Source: Paracidovorax avenae ATCC 19860 (GTDB lineage Bacteria > Pseudomonadota > Gammaproteobacteria > Burkholderiales > Burkholderiaceae_C). Taken from it: a stretch of 64,000 nt of DNA. Positions 38,853 to 48,124 of the stretch are shown in pieces. Both the position numbers and the translations under genes were made by a program. Under the pieces are notes generated by a model that saw nothing but the letters and a program-made list of their open reading frames with translations, searched no databases and was not told the DNA's origin. Where the stretch lies: positions 1,488,001-1,552,000 of the forward strand of contig NC_015138.1 of assembly GCF_000176855.2 (NCBI RefSeq), read 5' to 3'. Every line of letters starts with the position of its first letter. Within the stretch, counting starts at the first letter, position 1.

Positions 38853-40043
38853 TTATCTTTCCGGGCAGAGGCCCACCAGCAGGCTCGCGTTGCTGCCGCC
38901 GAAGGCGAACGAATTGCTCATGGCGATGCGCTGCGCGCCCGGTGCGAAGCGCTCGCCGGGGCCTGCCAGGCGCAGGGGCGCGAGCTCCGGGTCCGGCTGC
39001 CCGTCCCAGACGTGGGGCGGGATCAGTCCGCGCGTGACGGCCAGCCAGCAGAAGGCCAGTTCGGTCGCGCCGGCCGCACCGAGCGTGTGGCCCGTGAGCG
39101 GCTTGGTGCCGCTGGCGCAGACGCCGTCCGCGAAGACGCGCGCCACCGCGAGGCTTTCCATCTGGTCGTTCTTGGGCGTGGCGGTGGCATGCAGGTTCAG
39201 GTAGCCGACGGCGGCGGGCGGCAGCCGTGCGTCCGCGAGCGCGGCCCGCATCGCCAGTTCGGCACCGAGGCCCTCCGGATGGGGCGCGGAGATGTGGTGG
39301 GCGTCGCTGGACTCCCCGATGCCCAGGAGTTCGACGGGGGCCGGCTCGCGGGTCATGAGGAACAGCGCGGCGCCTTCCCCGATGTTGATGCCGCGGCGGT
39401 GGCGGCTCATGGGGTTGCAGACATCGGGCGACGTGGATTCGAGCGAGGTGAAGCCGTTGACCGTCAGGCGGCAGAGCGAATCCACGCCGCCCACGAGCAC
39501 CGCGTCGCACAGGCCGTGGCGCAGCAGCCGCCGCGCGCTGGCGAAGGCCTTGGCGCTCGATGTGCAGGCCGTCGAGACGGTATAAGCCGGGCCGCCGAGG
39601 CCCAGGTAGCGTGCGAGGAAGGGCCCGGGCATGCCGATTTCCTGCTGCGTATAGGCGTAGCCGCGGGGCAGGCTGGCATGGGCGCGGTGGTGGGCCAGGG
39701 CCGCCTCGCCCTCGGCCACGCCCGAGGTGCTGGTGCCCAGCACCACGCCGATGCGCGGACGGCCGTAGCGGGCCACGGCCTCGTCCACTGCCGGGGCGAT
39801 CTGCGCGAGCGCCTGCAGCAGCAGCCGGTTGTTGCGGCAGTCCCAGGCCGCGAGCGCCTCCGGGATGGCGGGCAGGTCCGGGGGCCGTGCGCGGCCGATG
39901 CGGGCGGGGCGCCCGGGAATCCAGCCATCCTCCAGCACCAGGCCCGTGGTGTCGCCGCGGAACAGCCCGTCCGCCACGGCGTCCACGGAGTGCCCCAGGG
40001 CGTTGACCAGGCCCAGGGCCGGCAGGTAGATGCGGGAGGTCAT
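38853..40043 (-). CDS. Beta-ketoacyl-ACP synthase, ApeO-like elongation KS
   Basis: 396-residue ketosynthase. Cys160 in VSTACTSSAKAF, His in NLHATATPKND, and Lys/His in GTKPLTGHTLGAAGATE are all present, with SNSFAFGGSNASL at the end. The first His motif has Ala for the usual Gly (HATAT), as in other APE KSs. It is expected to pair with the chain-length-factor-like protein at 49454-50182 to set polyene length. The ATG at 40043 overlaps the stop of the DUF3261 gene by 4 bp. Confidence 0.92.
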   Translation of the reverse strand: MTSRIYLPALGLVNALGHSVDAVADGLFRGDTTGLVLEDGWIPGRPARIGRARPPDLPAIPEALAAWDCRNNRLLLQALAQIAPAVDEAVARYGRPRIGVVLGTSTSGVAEGEAALAHHRAHASLPRGYAYTQQEIGMPGPFLARYLGLGGPAYTVSTACTSSAKAFASARRLLRHGLCDAVLVGGVDSLCRLTVNGFTSLESTSPDVCNPMSRHRRGINIGEGAALFLMTREPAPVELLGIGESSDAHHISAPHPEGLGAELAMRAALADARLPPAAVGYLNLHATATPKNDQMESLAVARVFADGVCASGTKPLTGHTLGAAGATELAFCWLAVTRGLIPPHVWDGQPDPELAPLRLAGPGERFAPGAQRIAMSNSFAFGGSNASLLVGLCPER

Positions 40044-40651
40044 GGCGAAGGCTCCGCGGCATCCGGGGCCGGCAGGGTGTCCAGGGCGAGCGCGAGGCCG
40101 GGGCCGGGCAGGTCGATGTCCGCACGGTCGTAGGGCGGGGCGTCTCCCGCGCGGCGTACCGCCACCACCGTGGCGCCATCCCTGTCCTGCACGCGGACAT
40201 GATGGGAATCGGTCGCGTCCAGCGACAGGCCCGCAGACAGGCCGGCCCGCACGCTGCCTTCGGGCCATTGGGCGATCTGCACGAGCGCCAGCAGCAGCCG
40301 CGCGTCCAGGCGCCGGTCGGGCAGCACATGGGCCCGCACGGCGCGGTTGTCGTATTCCACGTCCACCACCTTGTGGCCGAAGGGCGTCAATCCGACGAAG
40401 CGGATGCCCTGTGCGTCCACTTCCATCTGCACGATCATGGTTTCGGCATGGCCGCGCAATTGCACCGTCGCCTTCTGCTGGGCGTCGAAGGGCGCCACGT
40501 CGGCCGTGGGCTGCAGGCAGTACTGCCCGCCGCCGGGCAGCGGTGCGCAGCGGCCATCGTCCGGGCCGCAGCCGGCCAGGGCCGCGGCCATGGCAGCCAG
40601 GCCCGCCAGCCGGGCTGCCTGCACGGCGATCCATGCCTTTCGCGGCGTCAT
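40040..40651 (-). CDS. DUF3261 lipoprotein
   Basis: 203 residues. A lipoprotein signal peptide ends in LAGC (Cys28), followed by Gly/Asp/Pro then a beta-rich domain (YCLQPTADVAPFDAQQKATV and VDVEYDNRAVRAHVLP). DUF3261 proteins are a constant part of APE clusters and are assumed to act at the outer membrane in pigment placement. Its stop overlaps the downstream KS start and its start overlaps the MMPL stop, so the three genes are translationally linked. Confidence 0.82.
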   Translation of the reverse strand: MTPRKAWIAVQAARLAGLAAMAAALAGCGPDDGRCAPLPGGGQYCLQPTADVAPFDAQQKATVQLRGHAETMIVQMEVDAQGIRFVGLTPFGHKVVDVEYDNRAVRAHVLPDRRLDARLLLALVQIAQWPEGSVRAGLSAGLSLDATDSHHVRVQDRDGATVVAVRRAGDAPPYDRADIDLPGPGLALALDTLPAPDAAEPSP

Positions 40652-42999
40652 CGCGGCCTCCGTGCGTCCAGGCTCAGCACCACCGGCGACAGCAGCACGG
40701 ACATGCCGATGCCCACGAGCAGCGTAGCGCCGAACCCCGACAGGGCGGGCATCGAGCTGAAGGCCAGCAGGCCAAACGAGAGCAGCGTGGTGCCCGCGGA
40801 CAGCAGCACGCCCGAGAGCGTCGCCGCTTCGTTCCCCCCGCCTTCCAGCAGGAAGATCGGGTAGTTGACGCCCACGCCGAGCACCAGCATCAGCCCCATG
40901 AGGTGGAACAGCGTGAGCGGCACGTGCGCGTAGCCGAAGCAGGCCAGGGCCAGCCCCATGGCGAGCACGGTCGGGGCGAGCACGCCGGTGGCCTTGCGGG
41001 CGCCGTAGCGCAGGCACAGCACGCCGTACACGAGCGCCAGGGCGCACACCAGCCACTGCACGCTGCCCAGCCGGTACTGGTGGAAGAGCGCAGAGATGCT
41101 GCCGGCCTTGTCCACGAATGCCACGCCCGGCAGCGCGTCCACCGCCCGGCGAACGTCGGCAGGCCGCTGCATCCCCTGCGGCAGCACGATGCTGGCGTAG
41201 CCGTGCGGGGTCGCACCCAGCCACAGGTGGCGGAACGGGGCGGAGATGGGGGCCTGCAGCCAGTCCTGCAGCGAGAGCGTCCGGCCCCCGGCAGCCAGGA
41301 ACTGCGGCTTCTGCCGTGCGGCGACGTCGTCGCGCACACCCGCGTCGTCCAGCAGGGTGCGCAGCGCGGATTCGTCGGCATAGACGTGTTCGGCCAGCAG
41401 CGCACGGTTGTCGCTCTGGCGCTGCGCGGAGGGGACGAACGATGACAGCGCCTGCCATCCGCCCAGGGCGCCGCTGGCCACCAGTGGTGCCAGCCGCGTG
41501 GACAGCGCTTCCTCGCGGGCCAGGACCTCGTCCGGGGTCGCGCCTTCGACGAGGATGAACTGGCCGGTCTGGCCCAGGCCCGCCAGTTCCCGGAGTTGCT
41601 GCTCCTGTGCGAGCAGTGCGGCCGGTCGGTCGATGAGCAGCCGGATGTCGTCGTCGCCGCGCAATTGCCACCACCCCGGCACGGCGGCGATCAGCAGCCC
41701 GCCCATGAGCAGCAGGCAGCGCCGCAGGTCCATGTGGGCCTGCCACCAGGCCAGCAGCCGCCGGGGCAGCTGGAAGGCCGCGGCCGGGTCCCGGGTACTG
41801 GGGCGCCGCAGCAGGGCCGGCAGCAGCAGGAAGACGCTCAGCCAGGCCGCGGACAGGCCCGCGAGGGCGAACAGAGCTATCTGCGACAGCGCCGGGAACG
41901 GCGCGAACCACAGCGCGCCGTAGCCCAGCAGGCTGGTGGCGAGCGCCATGGCGAGGCCCGGCGTGATGCGGCGCAGCGCGCCAATCGGTTCCCACGCCGG
42001 ACCGGCCCCGAGGTGGGCCGCGAAATACTGCACCGAGTAGTCGATCGCCTCGCCGATCAGGCTGGCGCCGAAGACCAGGGTGATGAGGTGGATCTCCCCG
42101 TACACCTGGATGGTGGCGACCAGCCCCGCGCAGATGCCGAACGCCACCGACAGCAGGCCCAGGGCCAGCGGGCGCGGCGAGCGGAAGACGAGGTAGAGCA
42201 GCACGAGCATGCCCACCAGCGATCCCGCGCCGATGAGGTGGAATTCGGTTTCGGCGCTGGAGCGCGCGGCCTGGGCATAGAAGACGGTGCCGGCGCGCAG
42301 CAGCCGCACCTCGGGGAATGCGCGGGCGAGCGCGTGTTCCGCGTCGGTGGTGGCGCGCAGCACCGGCCGCTGGATGCGGTCGTCGTAGGCCGATCCCTTC
42401 AGTTCCGCCGTCACCAGCACCCAGGCTGCGCCGTGGTCGCGCACCACCAGCAGGCCGTCGGCGGGCTGGATCCGGAGGTCGGCCAGCGGCAGCGCGGCCA
42501 GCCACGCATCGGCGAAGCCGAAAGGGTCGTCCGCCAGCGGCAGCGACAGCCCCAGGCGCAGGGGAGCGTTCAACTTGGCTTGCAGGCGTTCGGCGAGCGC
42601 CGGGTGGCCTGCGCGGAGCGCCTCGCGGTCTGCCGCGGAAAGCAGGCTGTGGCGGTGCTCCCGGTAGATGGCCGTCAGCCGCCCCAGGTCGGTGGGCGGG
42701 ATGTCGGAAGTGACCTGGCGGAAGGCGCGCGCATCCTGGAGCGCCCGGGCGAATTCGCGCGCGGCGCGGGCCGCGGTCTCCAGCGGCACGCCGCCCACCA
42801 GGAACACCGCGCGGTTGCCCACGGTATCCGCCAGCCGGTTCACCGCGTCTTCCGCTACGGGATTGCGCTCGGTCGCGGGCAGCAGCGTCAGCAGGTTGGT
42901 CTGCAGGCGCGCGGAGTGCGTGAACTGGAGCACGCATGCGGCACCCAGCAGGACCGCGATGGCCAGCCAGACCCACGCGCGCAGGCGGACCGCGCTCAT
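40648..42999 (-). CDS. MMPL-family exporter of the APE cluster
   Basis: 783-residue RND-like MMPL protein with two repeats of a periplasmic loop and six membrane helices. The first TM is VWLAIAVLLGAACVLQF, the mid-protein MMPL core is near LVYLVFRSPRPLALGLLSVAF then SLIGEAIDYSVQYFAAHLG, and the second half repeats this near VLGVGVNYPIFLLEGGG. Members of this group (COG4258) are predicted to export lipids or pigments. Here it likely moves the aryl polyene precursor across the inner membrane. The start overlaps the LolA-like gene stop. Confidence 0.9.
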   Translation of the reverse strand: MSAVRLRAWVWLAIAVLLGAACVLQFTHSARLQTNLLTLLPATERNPVAEDAVNRLADTVGNRAVFLVGGVPLETAARAAREFARALQDARAFRQVTSDIPPTDLGRLTAIYREHRHSLLSAADREALRAGHPALAERLQAKLNAPLRLGLSLPLADDPFGFADAWLAALPLADLRIQPADGLLVVRDHGAAWVLVTAELKGSAYDDRIQRPVLRATTDAEHALARAFPEVRLLRAGTVFYAQAARSSAETEFHLIGAGSLVGMLVLLYLVFRSPRPLALGLLSVAFGICAGLVATIQVYGEIHLITLVFGASLIGEAIDYSVQYFAAHLGAGPAWEPIGALRRITPGLAMALATSLLGYGALWFAPFPALSQIALFALAGLSAAWLSVFLLLPALLRRPSTRDPAAAFQLPRRLLAWWQAHMDLRRCLLLMGGLLIAAVPGWWQLRGDDDIRLLIDRPAALLAQEQQLRELAGLGQTGQFILVEGATPDEVLAREEALSTRLAPLVASGALGGWQALSSFVPSAQRQSDNRALLAEHVYADESALRTLLDDAGVRDDVAARQKPQFLAAGGRTLSLQDWLQAPISAPFRHLWLGATPHGYASIVLPQGMQRPADVRRAVDALPGVAFVDKAGSISALFHQYRLGSVQWLVCALALVYGVLCLRYGARKATGVLAPTVLAMGLALACFGYAHVPLTLFHLMGLMLVLGVGVNYPIFLLEGGGNEAATLSGVLLSAGTTLLSFGLLAFSSMPALSGFGATLLVGIGMSVLLSPVVLSLDARRPR

Positions 43000-43631
43000 G
43001 GGGTGCGGGGCACGCCGTTGAAGCGCTGCAGCTCGGCGTCCGAGAGCGTGTCCGCGCCCTGCGTGCCGCGGAACCTCAGGGACGTGCTGTCGCCGCCTGC
43101 CTCGTCCATGCGCAGCGTCTGCACGAACTGGTCGCCGGTGATCTGGATGCGTTCCATGACCTGCGCCATCTGGGGCTGGCGTGGCTTCAGCTCCAGTGTC
43201 CACTGCGCGGTGGTGCCCTGCACGGCGATGTCGAAGTAGCCGGCCAGTGCCTGCGTGTCGGCGCTCAGCACCGCGCGGAAGACACGGCCGATCTCGGCCA
43301 GGCCCTGCACCTGGCGCTCGCGCCGCTGCCCGTCGGCACCGATCTCCACCACCTTGTCGTCCTGCAGCACGTAGGTCATCGCGTAGGGCTTCTCGATCTG
43401 CCACAGCACGCCGCGTTCGCGCGAATAGACGATCCTGCCGGTCGTGACCACGGGGCGCTTGAGCGCTGCCATCTGCCGGGTCTGCGTGAATTCGGCCCGG
43501 ACCACCGGATGCTGCGCGACATGCTGCGCGAGGCTGGACAACGTGGCGGTGCCGGCGCTGGCCGCGTGGAGGGGCAGGGCCAGCCACAGGGCGAGCGCTG
43601 CCAGGCGCAGTGCGGCGGTCAGCGTGCGCAT
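42996..43631 (-). CDS. LolA-like outer-membrane carrier protein
   Basis: 211 residues with a Sec signal peptide (MRTLTAALRLAALALWLALP ending AASA). The mature LolA-like fold starts HPVVRAEFTQTRQMAALKRP and contains VLWQIEKPYAMTYVLQDDKV, the hallmark of the lipoprotein-carrier superfamily. In APE clusters such proteins are proposed to ferry the hydrophobic product through the periplasm. The ATG (43631) lies 13 bp inside the thioesterase gene, a normal overlap in this operon. Confidence 0.88.
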   Translation of the reverse strand: MRTLTAALRLAALALWLALPLHAASAGTATLSSLAQHVAQHPVVRAEFTQTRQMAALKRPVVTTGRIVYSRERGVLWQIEKPYAMTYVLQDDKVVEIGADGQRRERQVQGLAEIGRVFRAVLSADTQALAGYFDIAVQGTTAQWTLELKPRQPQMAQVMERIQITGDQFVQTLRMDEAGGDSTSLRFRGTQGADTLSDAELQRFNGVPRTP

Positions 43632-44044
43632 GCGCGCTCCAGGTTGGCGAACACGATGGGCGGCGAGACGAACTGCAGCTCCCGGGTGGCCGCATCCACG
43701 GCCAGCTGCACCGTGTGGCCCTTGGTCAGGGTCGTGCCGCTGGCTGCGTCGCGGATCTCGTAGCGGATCTTGATGCGGTTCTCGTATTCGGCCAGTGCCG
43801 CCTCGACCCGCACGCGCTGGCCGTACAGCGCGGGGCGCACGTATTTCAGGTGGCATTCGACGACGGGCCAGAGGTAGCCCGAAGCCTTCATCTGCGGGTA
43901 GTCGTAGTCGAAGCGGCGCAGCAGGGCGCAGCGGGCCAGCTCGAAATACTTGACGTAGTGGCCGTGCCAGGCGACGTCCATGGTGTCCACGTCGTGGAAC
44001 GGGATCTCGACGTCGATGCTGGCGGAAAGCAAAAGCGGATTCAT
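43619..44044 (-). CDS. 4-hydroxybenzoyl-CoA-type thioesterase (hot-dog fold)
   Basis: 141-residue 4HBT thioesterase. The motif IPFHDVDTMDVAWHGHYVKYFE holds the catalytic Asp typical of acyl-CoA thioesterases of the YbgC group. The role in APE assembly is probably editing or releasing stalled acyl-ACP intermediates. The ATG (44044) overlaps the stop of the glycosyltransferase gene by 4 bp. Confidence 0.9.
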   Translation of the reverse strand: MNPLLLSASIDVEIPFHDVDTMDVAWHGHYVKYFELARCALLRRFDYDYPQMKASGYLWPVVECHLKYVRPALYGQRVRVEAALAEYENRIKIRYEIRDAASGTTLTKGHTVQLAVDAATRELQFVSPPIVFANLERACAR

Positions 44045-45813
44045 TCGGTGCGGGGGTGGATGGGGGCCTCGCCGGCGGGTCGCGGCGGTGTGGGGACGGG
44101 GGGCGCCGCGGTGTGCCAGAAATCGAAGAAGTTGAACCATTGCAGCGGCGCGGCCAGGCAGTAGGACTCCAGGCGGCGCGCATAGGCGCGCACGTATTCC
44201 TGCAGGCGCTGCTTGCGTTCGCGGCGTGGCAGCTCGATGCGCTCCGCGAATGGTTCGAAGTGGATGGTATAGCCGTCCGGGCCGGGCAGGCAGAAGAACA
44301 GATAGACGGGGCAGTCCAGCAGGCTCGCGAGGATGAACGGGCCCTCCGGAAAGAGGGCGGGTTCGCCGAGGAAATCGGCCGTGCAGGTGCGGGAGGCCTG
44401 CCCCGGGGCACCCGGCGGCGTGCGGTCGCCCACGATGACCAGCAGCTCGCCGCGGTCGATCTTTTCCTGCAGCAGGATGGCCGTATCGGGCCCCAGGCTG
44501 GAGACCTGCAGCAGGTTGAAATCGAAGCCGCCGTTCACGCGCGAGAGCATCCGGTGGAAGCGCTGGGCGTGGTCCGTGTACATCACGGCGTTCACCGTGA
44601 CCTGCTGCCCGGCGTGGGCCATGGCACGCGCCATCTCCAGGTTGCCCAGGTGCGCGCTGACGAGCAGTGCGCCGCGCCGCGAGGCGACCAGTTCGGCGAA
44701 CAGCGCCTGCTGCGGGAAATGCACGCGGGTTGCCGTGGCCTTGCCGCTCCACGCCGCCAGTTTCTCGACGCTGGAGCGCGCGAAGGCCATCATGTGCCGG
44801 AAACTGTCGCGGGCACGGGGCGGCCGGGGCAGCCCGCCGCAGGCATGGACCCGCGCGAGGTAGGCCTGCGATGCGCGGCGCGCGGGCCCGGCAGCCGCAT
44901 GGAAGTACGCGATGATCGGATAGAGCATCCAGCCGACGGCGCGGGGGCCGAGCAGCCGGTAGGTGGCCGCCACGATCGAGAGGCCCAGCGCGCTGCCGCG
45001 CTCGGTGATCCGCGTCCAGTGCGGCTGTGACTGCGGTGGCTGCGCCGGGGCGGACACGGGGGCACCGCGCAGTCGGCGCGCCACGATCCATGGCAGCCTG
45101 GGGAGCATGCCCAGGCTGAGGCGGGTGTGCATCCACGAGATGCGCAGGTTGTCCCGCAGCATGTCGAAGTGCGACAGGCCGCCCTCCGGATAGGTCACCC
45201 GGGTGCGGATGTTGCGCACCGGCAGGCCGGCCCAGCAGAGGCGCACGATGATCTCGATGTCGAAAGCCATCCGCGCGGGAATGCGCTGCGCGTCGATGAG
45301 CGCGCAGGTGGGGGCCAGGGGATAGAGCCGGAAGCCGCACATCGAATCGCGGACGGCGAACGACAGGGTCTCCACCCACACCCAGAAGTGCGTCACGTAG
45401 CGGCCGTAGAGCCGCTTCTTCGGCACCGAGGCGTCGTAGATGGGCTGGCCGCACACCACGGCGTCCGGATGGCGTTCGCCGCATGCGAGGAAGCGCGGAA
45501 CGTCGCCGGTGTCGTGCTGGCCGTCCGCATCGATCTGCAGCGCGTGGCTCATGCCGTCGCGCCGCGCCCGGCGCATGCCGTCCATCACGGCGGCCCCCTT
45601 GCCCTGGTTGGCGGGCAGGCGCGACAGGTGCACCTGCGGGCACGCGGCGGCGACGGCTGCCAGCGCTGCCTGCGTGGGCACGTCGCTGCCGTCGTCCACG
45701 ATGTAGATGGGCAGGCCGTGCACCGCGAGCCGGGCGACCGTGGCGGCGATGGTGTCCCCGTGGTTGTAGATGGGGATGATGATGCAGGGGCGGAACGCCA
45801 TGGCTTGCGTCAT
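44041..45813 (-). CDS. Glycosyltransferase 2 / acyltransferase fusion
   Basis: 590 residues carrying two enzyme modules. N-terminal (1-230): GT-A family 2 with IIPIYNHGDTIAATV, the YIVDDGSDVPT nucleotide site and ALQIDADGQHD metal site. C-terminal (about 310-580): LpxL/HtrB-like acyltransferase with the HxxxxE motif in VSAHLGNLEMARAM, a second block LLVIVGDRTPP, and FPEGPFILASLLDCPVYLFF. The join lies in a segment with hydrophobic stretches (VAATYRLLGPRAVGWMLYPI). Such fusions are a hallmark of APE clusters and would glycosylate and acylate the polyene acid to its membrane-anchored form. Start overlaps the dehydratase stop. Confidence 0.88.
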   Translation of the reverse strand: MTQAMAFRPCIIIPIYNHGDTIAATVARLAVHGLPIYIVDDGSDVPTQAALAAVAAACPQVHLSRLPANQGKGAAVMDGMRRARRDGMSHALQIDADGQHDTGDVPRFLACGERHPDAVVCGQPIYDASVPKKRLYGRYVTHFWVWVETLSFAVRDSMCGFRLYPLAPTCALIDAQRIPARMAFDIEIIVRLCWAGLPVRNIRTRVTYPEGGLSHFDMLRDNLRISWMHTRLSLGMLPRLPWIVARRLRGAPVSAPAQPPQSQPHWTRITERGSALGLSIVAATYRLLGPRAVGWMLYPIIAYFHAAAGPARRASQAYLARVHACGGLPRPPRARDSFRHMMAFARSSVEKLAAWSGKATATRVHFPQQALFAELVASRRGALLVSAHLGNLEMARAMAHAGQQVTVNAVMYTDHAQRFHRMLSRVNGGFDFNLLQVSSLGPDTAILLQEKIDRGELLVIVGDRTPPGAPGQASRTCTADFLGEPALFPEGPFILASLLDCPVYLFFCLPGPDGYTIHFEPFAERIELPRRERKQRLQEYVRAYARRLESYCLAAPLQWFNFFDFWHTAAPPVPTPPRPAGEAPIHPRTE

Positions 45814-46178
45814 GGCGCGGGCTCGAAGGCGATGCGGCCCGAGGAGCACTGCCGGTCGCCGACCGCATAGGCGAATGCGAGCCGCTGGCGGTCCCGGCTC
45901 CACGACAGGTTCAGCTCCAGGTCCTTTCCCGGCAGCACGAGCGACTGGAACTTCACCTGCTCGAGCGCGCGGAATGCCCCGCGCTGCGTGAATGCGGGCA
46001 GGTGGCCTTCGGCGAAGCGCACGGCCCAGTCCAGCTGCACGATGCCGGGCAGGATCGGGAAGCCCGGGAAATGGCCGGCGAAATGCGCGATGTCGCCGGA
46101 CACGTGCATCGCGATCACGGCGGTGTCTTCATCGGGGCGCCGCACGGCGCGGACTTCAGGCAGCCACTGCACGGACAT
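45810..46178 (-). CDS. Hot-dog dehydratase, ApeI-like
   Basis: About 122 residues, FabZ-like: HFAGHFPGFPILPGIVQLDWA contains the catalytic His of 3-hydroxyacyl-ACP dehydratases. The region after it, VRFAEGHLPAF, has a Glu in the expected area. It is the likely catalytic partner of the ApeP-like protein (38369-38845). The start is ambiguous: Met at 46178 is preferred because GAGG stands 9 bp upstream; Met at 46196 or 46187 would add up to six residues and lengthen the overlap with the ligase gene. Confidence 0.85.
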   Translation of the reverse strand: MSVQWLPEVRAVRRPDEDTAVIAMHVSGDIAHFAGHFPGFPILPGIVQLDWAVRFAEGHLPAFTQRGAFRALEQVKFQSLVLPGKDLELNLSWSRDRQRLAFAYAVGDRQCSSGRIAFEPAP

Positions 46179-47538
46179 CGGAATCATCCTCGGCATGGAA
46201 CAGTGCGGCGACCGCCGCCGCCGGCAGCTTGCCGCGCTCGTTCACCGGAAGCTGCGGCGGGAACCGCCAGTGGCGCGGCAGAACGACCGCGTCGAAATGG
46301 CCGGACAGGTGCAGCCGCAGCGCACGGGAGAGCAGGCGGTGGCCTTCGCGCTCCAGCGCATCGCGCCCCTCGGGCGTGAGCACCGCCGCGGCGCCGATCC
46401 GCAGCCGGCCGCGCTGCAGCAGCACGGCCGCGGCCTGGGCGACCCACGGGTGGGAGGCCAGGCGCGCTTCGAGGTCCGGCAGGGATACGCGCTTTTCCTC
46501 GATCTTCACGGTGCGGTCCAGCCGTCCCAGCAGCCGGAAGCGGCCGCCGCCGGGCGAGATCGCCACCGCATCGTCCATCTCGAAGACGGCATCCGGATCG
46601 GGAAGGAACGGCGAGCGCAACTGGAGCGCGCCCTGCTCGCCGCGCGTGATGCGCATGCCGGGCATGGGCGTCCAGGCGTCGTCCTCCGCCTGCTGCCGCC
46701 AGCCGATGCCGCCGGTCTCCGTGCTGCCGAACACTTCGGTGGGCGCTTCACCGAACTGCTGCCGGAACACCAGGGCGGTGCCGGCCGGCAGGGGGCCGCC
46801 GGAAGAAAAGACGTGGCGCAGGACGGTGCGCAGCCCACCGAGCGGCAGCAGCTCGGGCAGCCGCGTGAGCTGCGCGGGGCTGCTGACCAGCACGGCGGCC
46901 GGCGCGAAGCACGCCAGCCGCTCATGCAGCAGGCTCGGCGTATCGATGGTGGCTGCGTCGAACACCCGCCCGGTGGCGAGGGGCCAGAGCACGCGGAACA
47001 GCAGTCCGTAGAAATGCGCGTGTGGCGCGGTCGCGATGAAACCCGCACCGCCGATGGCCTCGCCCCAGAGCGCTTCCAGCGTCGCCACCTCGGCCTGGAA
47101 CTGCGCCAGCGTCTTGCGCACCGGCTTCGGATCGCCGGTGCTGCCGGAGGTGTAGATGTGGATCGCGGGGCGGTGGGGATCGATCGGCGCGAGGCCGGAG
47201 GCATCGCCGCTGGCGGCATCGCACGGAGCGCCGGGCACATCGGCAAGAGCGGCGTCGTAGGCACTCGCCAGACGCGCCAGGGTGCCGGGCTGGATGTTGG
47301 GCGGAATCACGGCCTGCCGGCCCGCGTGCAGGATGGCCAGCAGGCCGGTGGCGAAACCGCAGGCGTCGTCCGCGGCCAGCAGCCAGCGTTCGGCCCCGTG
47401 CCGGCGGATGCCTTCGCTGCGCCGGGCGACGCCTTCCAGAAAGGCGCGCCAGGTGACGGTGAGCGCGCCGCGGCGGCACACGGGGGCATCGCCTGCGCGC
47501 GGCACCGAAGGCAGCGCATGGAGTGGCAGCACCGGCAT
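46156..47538 (-). CDS. AMP-dependent acyl-CoA/ACP ligase of the APE cluster
   Basis: 460-residue ANL-superfamily adenylating enzyme. The phosphate-binding loop reads IHIYTSGSTGDPKPVRKTL, followed by the adenine motif EVFGSTETGGIGWR and the hinge motif FRLLGRLDRTVKIEEKRVSL; the catalytic Lys of the last domain is near ERGKLP. It activates an aryl acid (4-hydroxybenzoate-type is expected) and loads it on a carrier protein, the starter step. A start at 47538 fits. It runs 22 bp into the dehydratase gene. Confidence 0.9.
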   Translation of the reverse strand: MPVLPLHALPSVPRAGDAPVCRRGALTVTWRAFLEGVARRSEGIRRHGAERWLLAADDACGFATGLLAILHAGRQAVIPPNIQPGTLARLASAYDAALADVPGAPCDAASGDASGLAPIDPHRPAIHIYTSGSTGDPKPVRKTLAQFQAEVATLEALWGEAIGGAGFIATAPHAHFYGLLFRVLWPLATGRVFDAATIDTPSLLHERLACFAPAAVLVSSPAQLTRLPELLPLGGLRTVLRHVFSSGGPLPAGTALVFRQQFGEAPTEVFGSTETGGIGWRQQAEDDAWTPMPGMRITRGEQGALQLRSPFLPDPDAVFEMDDAVAISPGGGRFRLLGRLDRTVKIEEKRVSLPDLEARLASHPWVAQAAAVLLQRGRLRIGAAAVLTPEGRDALEREGHRLLSRALRLHLSGHFDAVVLPRHWRFPPQLPVNERGKLPAAAVAALFHAEDDSDVRAVAA

Positions 47539-47541
47539 GGG

Positions 47542-48120
47542 TCAGGGCCCCGTGCGGCGCGCGGTGCGTGCCTGCATGCGCTGGCGCACCAGCCACTCGC
47601 CTGCGAACAGTGCGCCCATCAGCACGTAGGCGACCAGGCCGTTGTAGAGCGACCAGACCTCGCGCGAGGTGTAGAGCGCCGTGTAGCAGGCCGCGGCGCT
47701 GTTGAGGATGAAGAACCCGCACCAGACCTGGGTGACATGCCGGGTGTAGCGCACGCCCGCGGGCGGCAGGTCGGGCTCGCGCAGGCGCGCGAAGCGCTCC
47801 ACCATGGAGGGCGGCTTCACCAGCGACGCCCCGAAAAGACAGAGCATGCCCAGCCCCGCCACGCAGGGGTAGAGCCGCACCATGGTCTCGTTGTTGGCGA
47901 CGCCCGTGGCGATGGACCATGCCAGCAGGCCCGCGGGGACCAGCAGCTCCACGCGGGACAGCCCCGAGAGGAAGCGCGTCGCCGCCTCGCGCTGGCGCAG
48001 CAGCAGCGTCGCCGCCAGCAGCAGGGCGACGTACCGCGGCTCCAGGTACTGCAGGCCGAAGTAGATCAGGCCCGGATAGGCGATCCACGGCAGGGCCTGC
48101 CACAGGGGGGCGAGGACCAT
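47542..48120 (-). CDS. APE-cluster integral membrane protein (COG4648-like)
   Basis: 192 residues with about five to six membrane helices: LPWIAYPGLIYFGLQYL, YVALLLAATLLL, LLVPAGLLAWSIATGV, VAGLGMLCLFGASLV, VWCGFFILNSAAACYTALY and LYNGLVAYVLMGALFAGEWL. A conserved cytoplasmic/periplasmic loop PPSMVERFARLREPDLPPAG lies between helices 4 and 5. This protein is a regular member of APE loci. Function unknown; perhaps anchors the biosynthetic complex. Confidence 0.85.
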   Translation of the reverse strand: MVLAPLWQALPWIAYPGLIYFGLQYLEPRYVALLLAATLLLRQREAATRFLSGLSRVELLVPAGLLAWSIATGVANNETMVRLYPCVAGLGMLCLFGASLVKPPSMVERFARLREPDLPPAGVRYTRHVTQVWCGFFILNSAAACYTALYTSREVWSLYNGLVAYVLMGALFAGEWLVRQRMQARTARRTGP

Positions 48121-48124
48121 GGTG

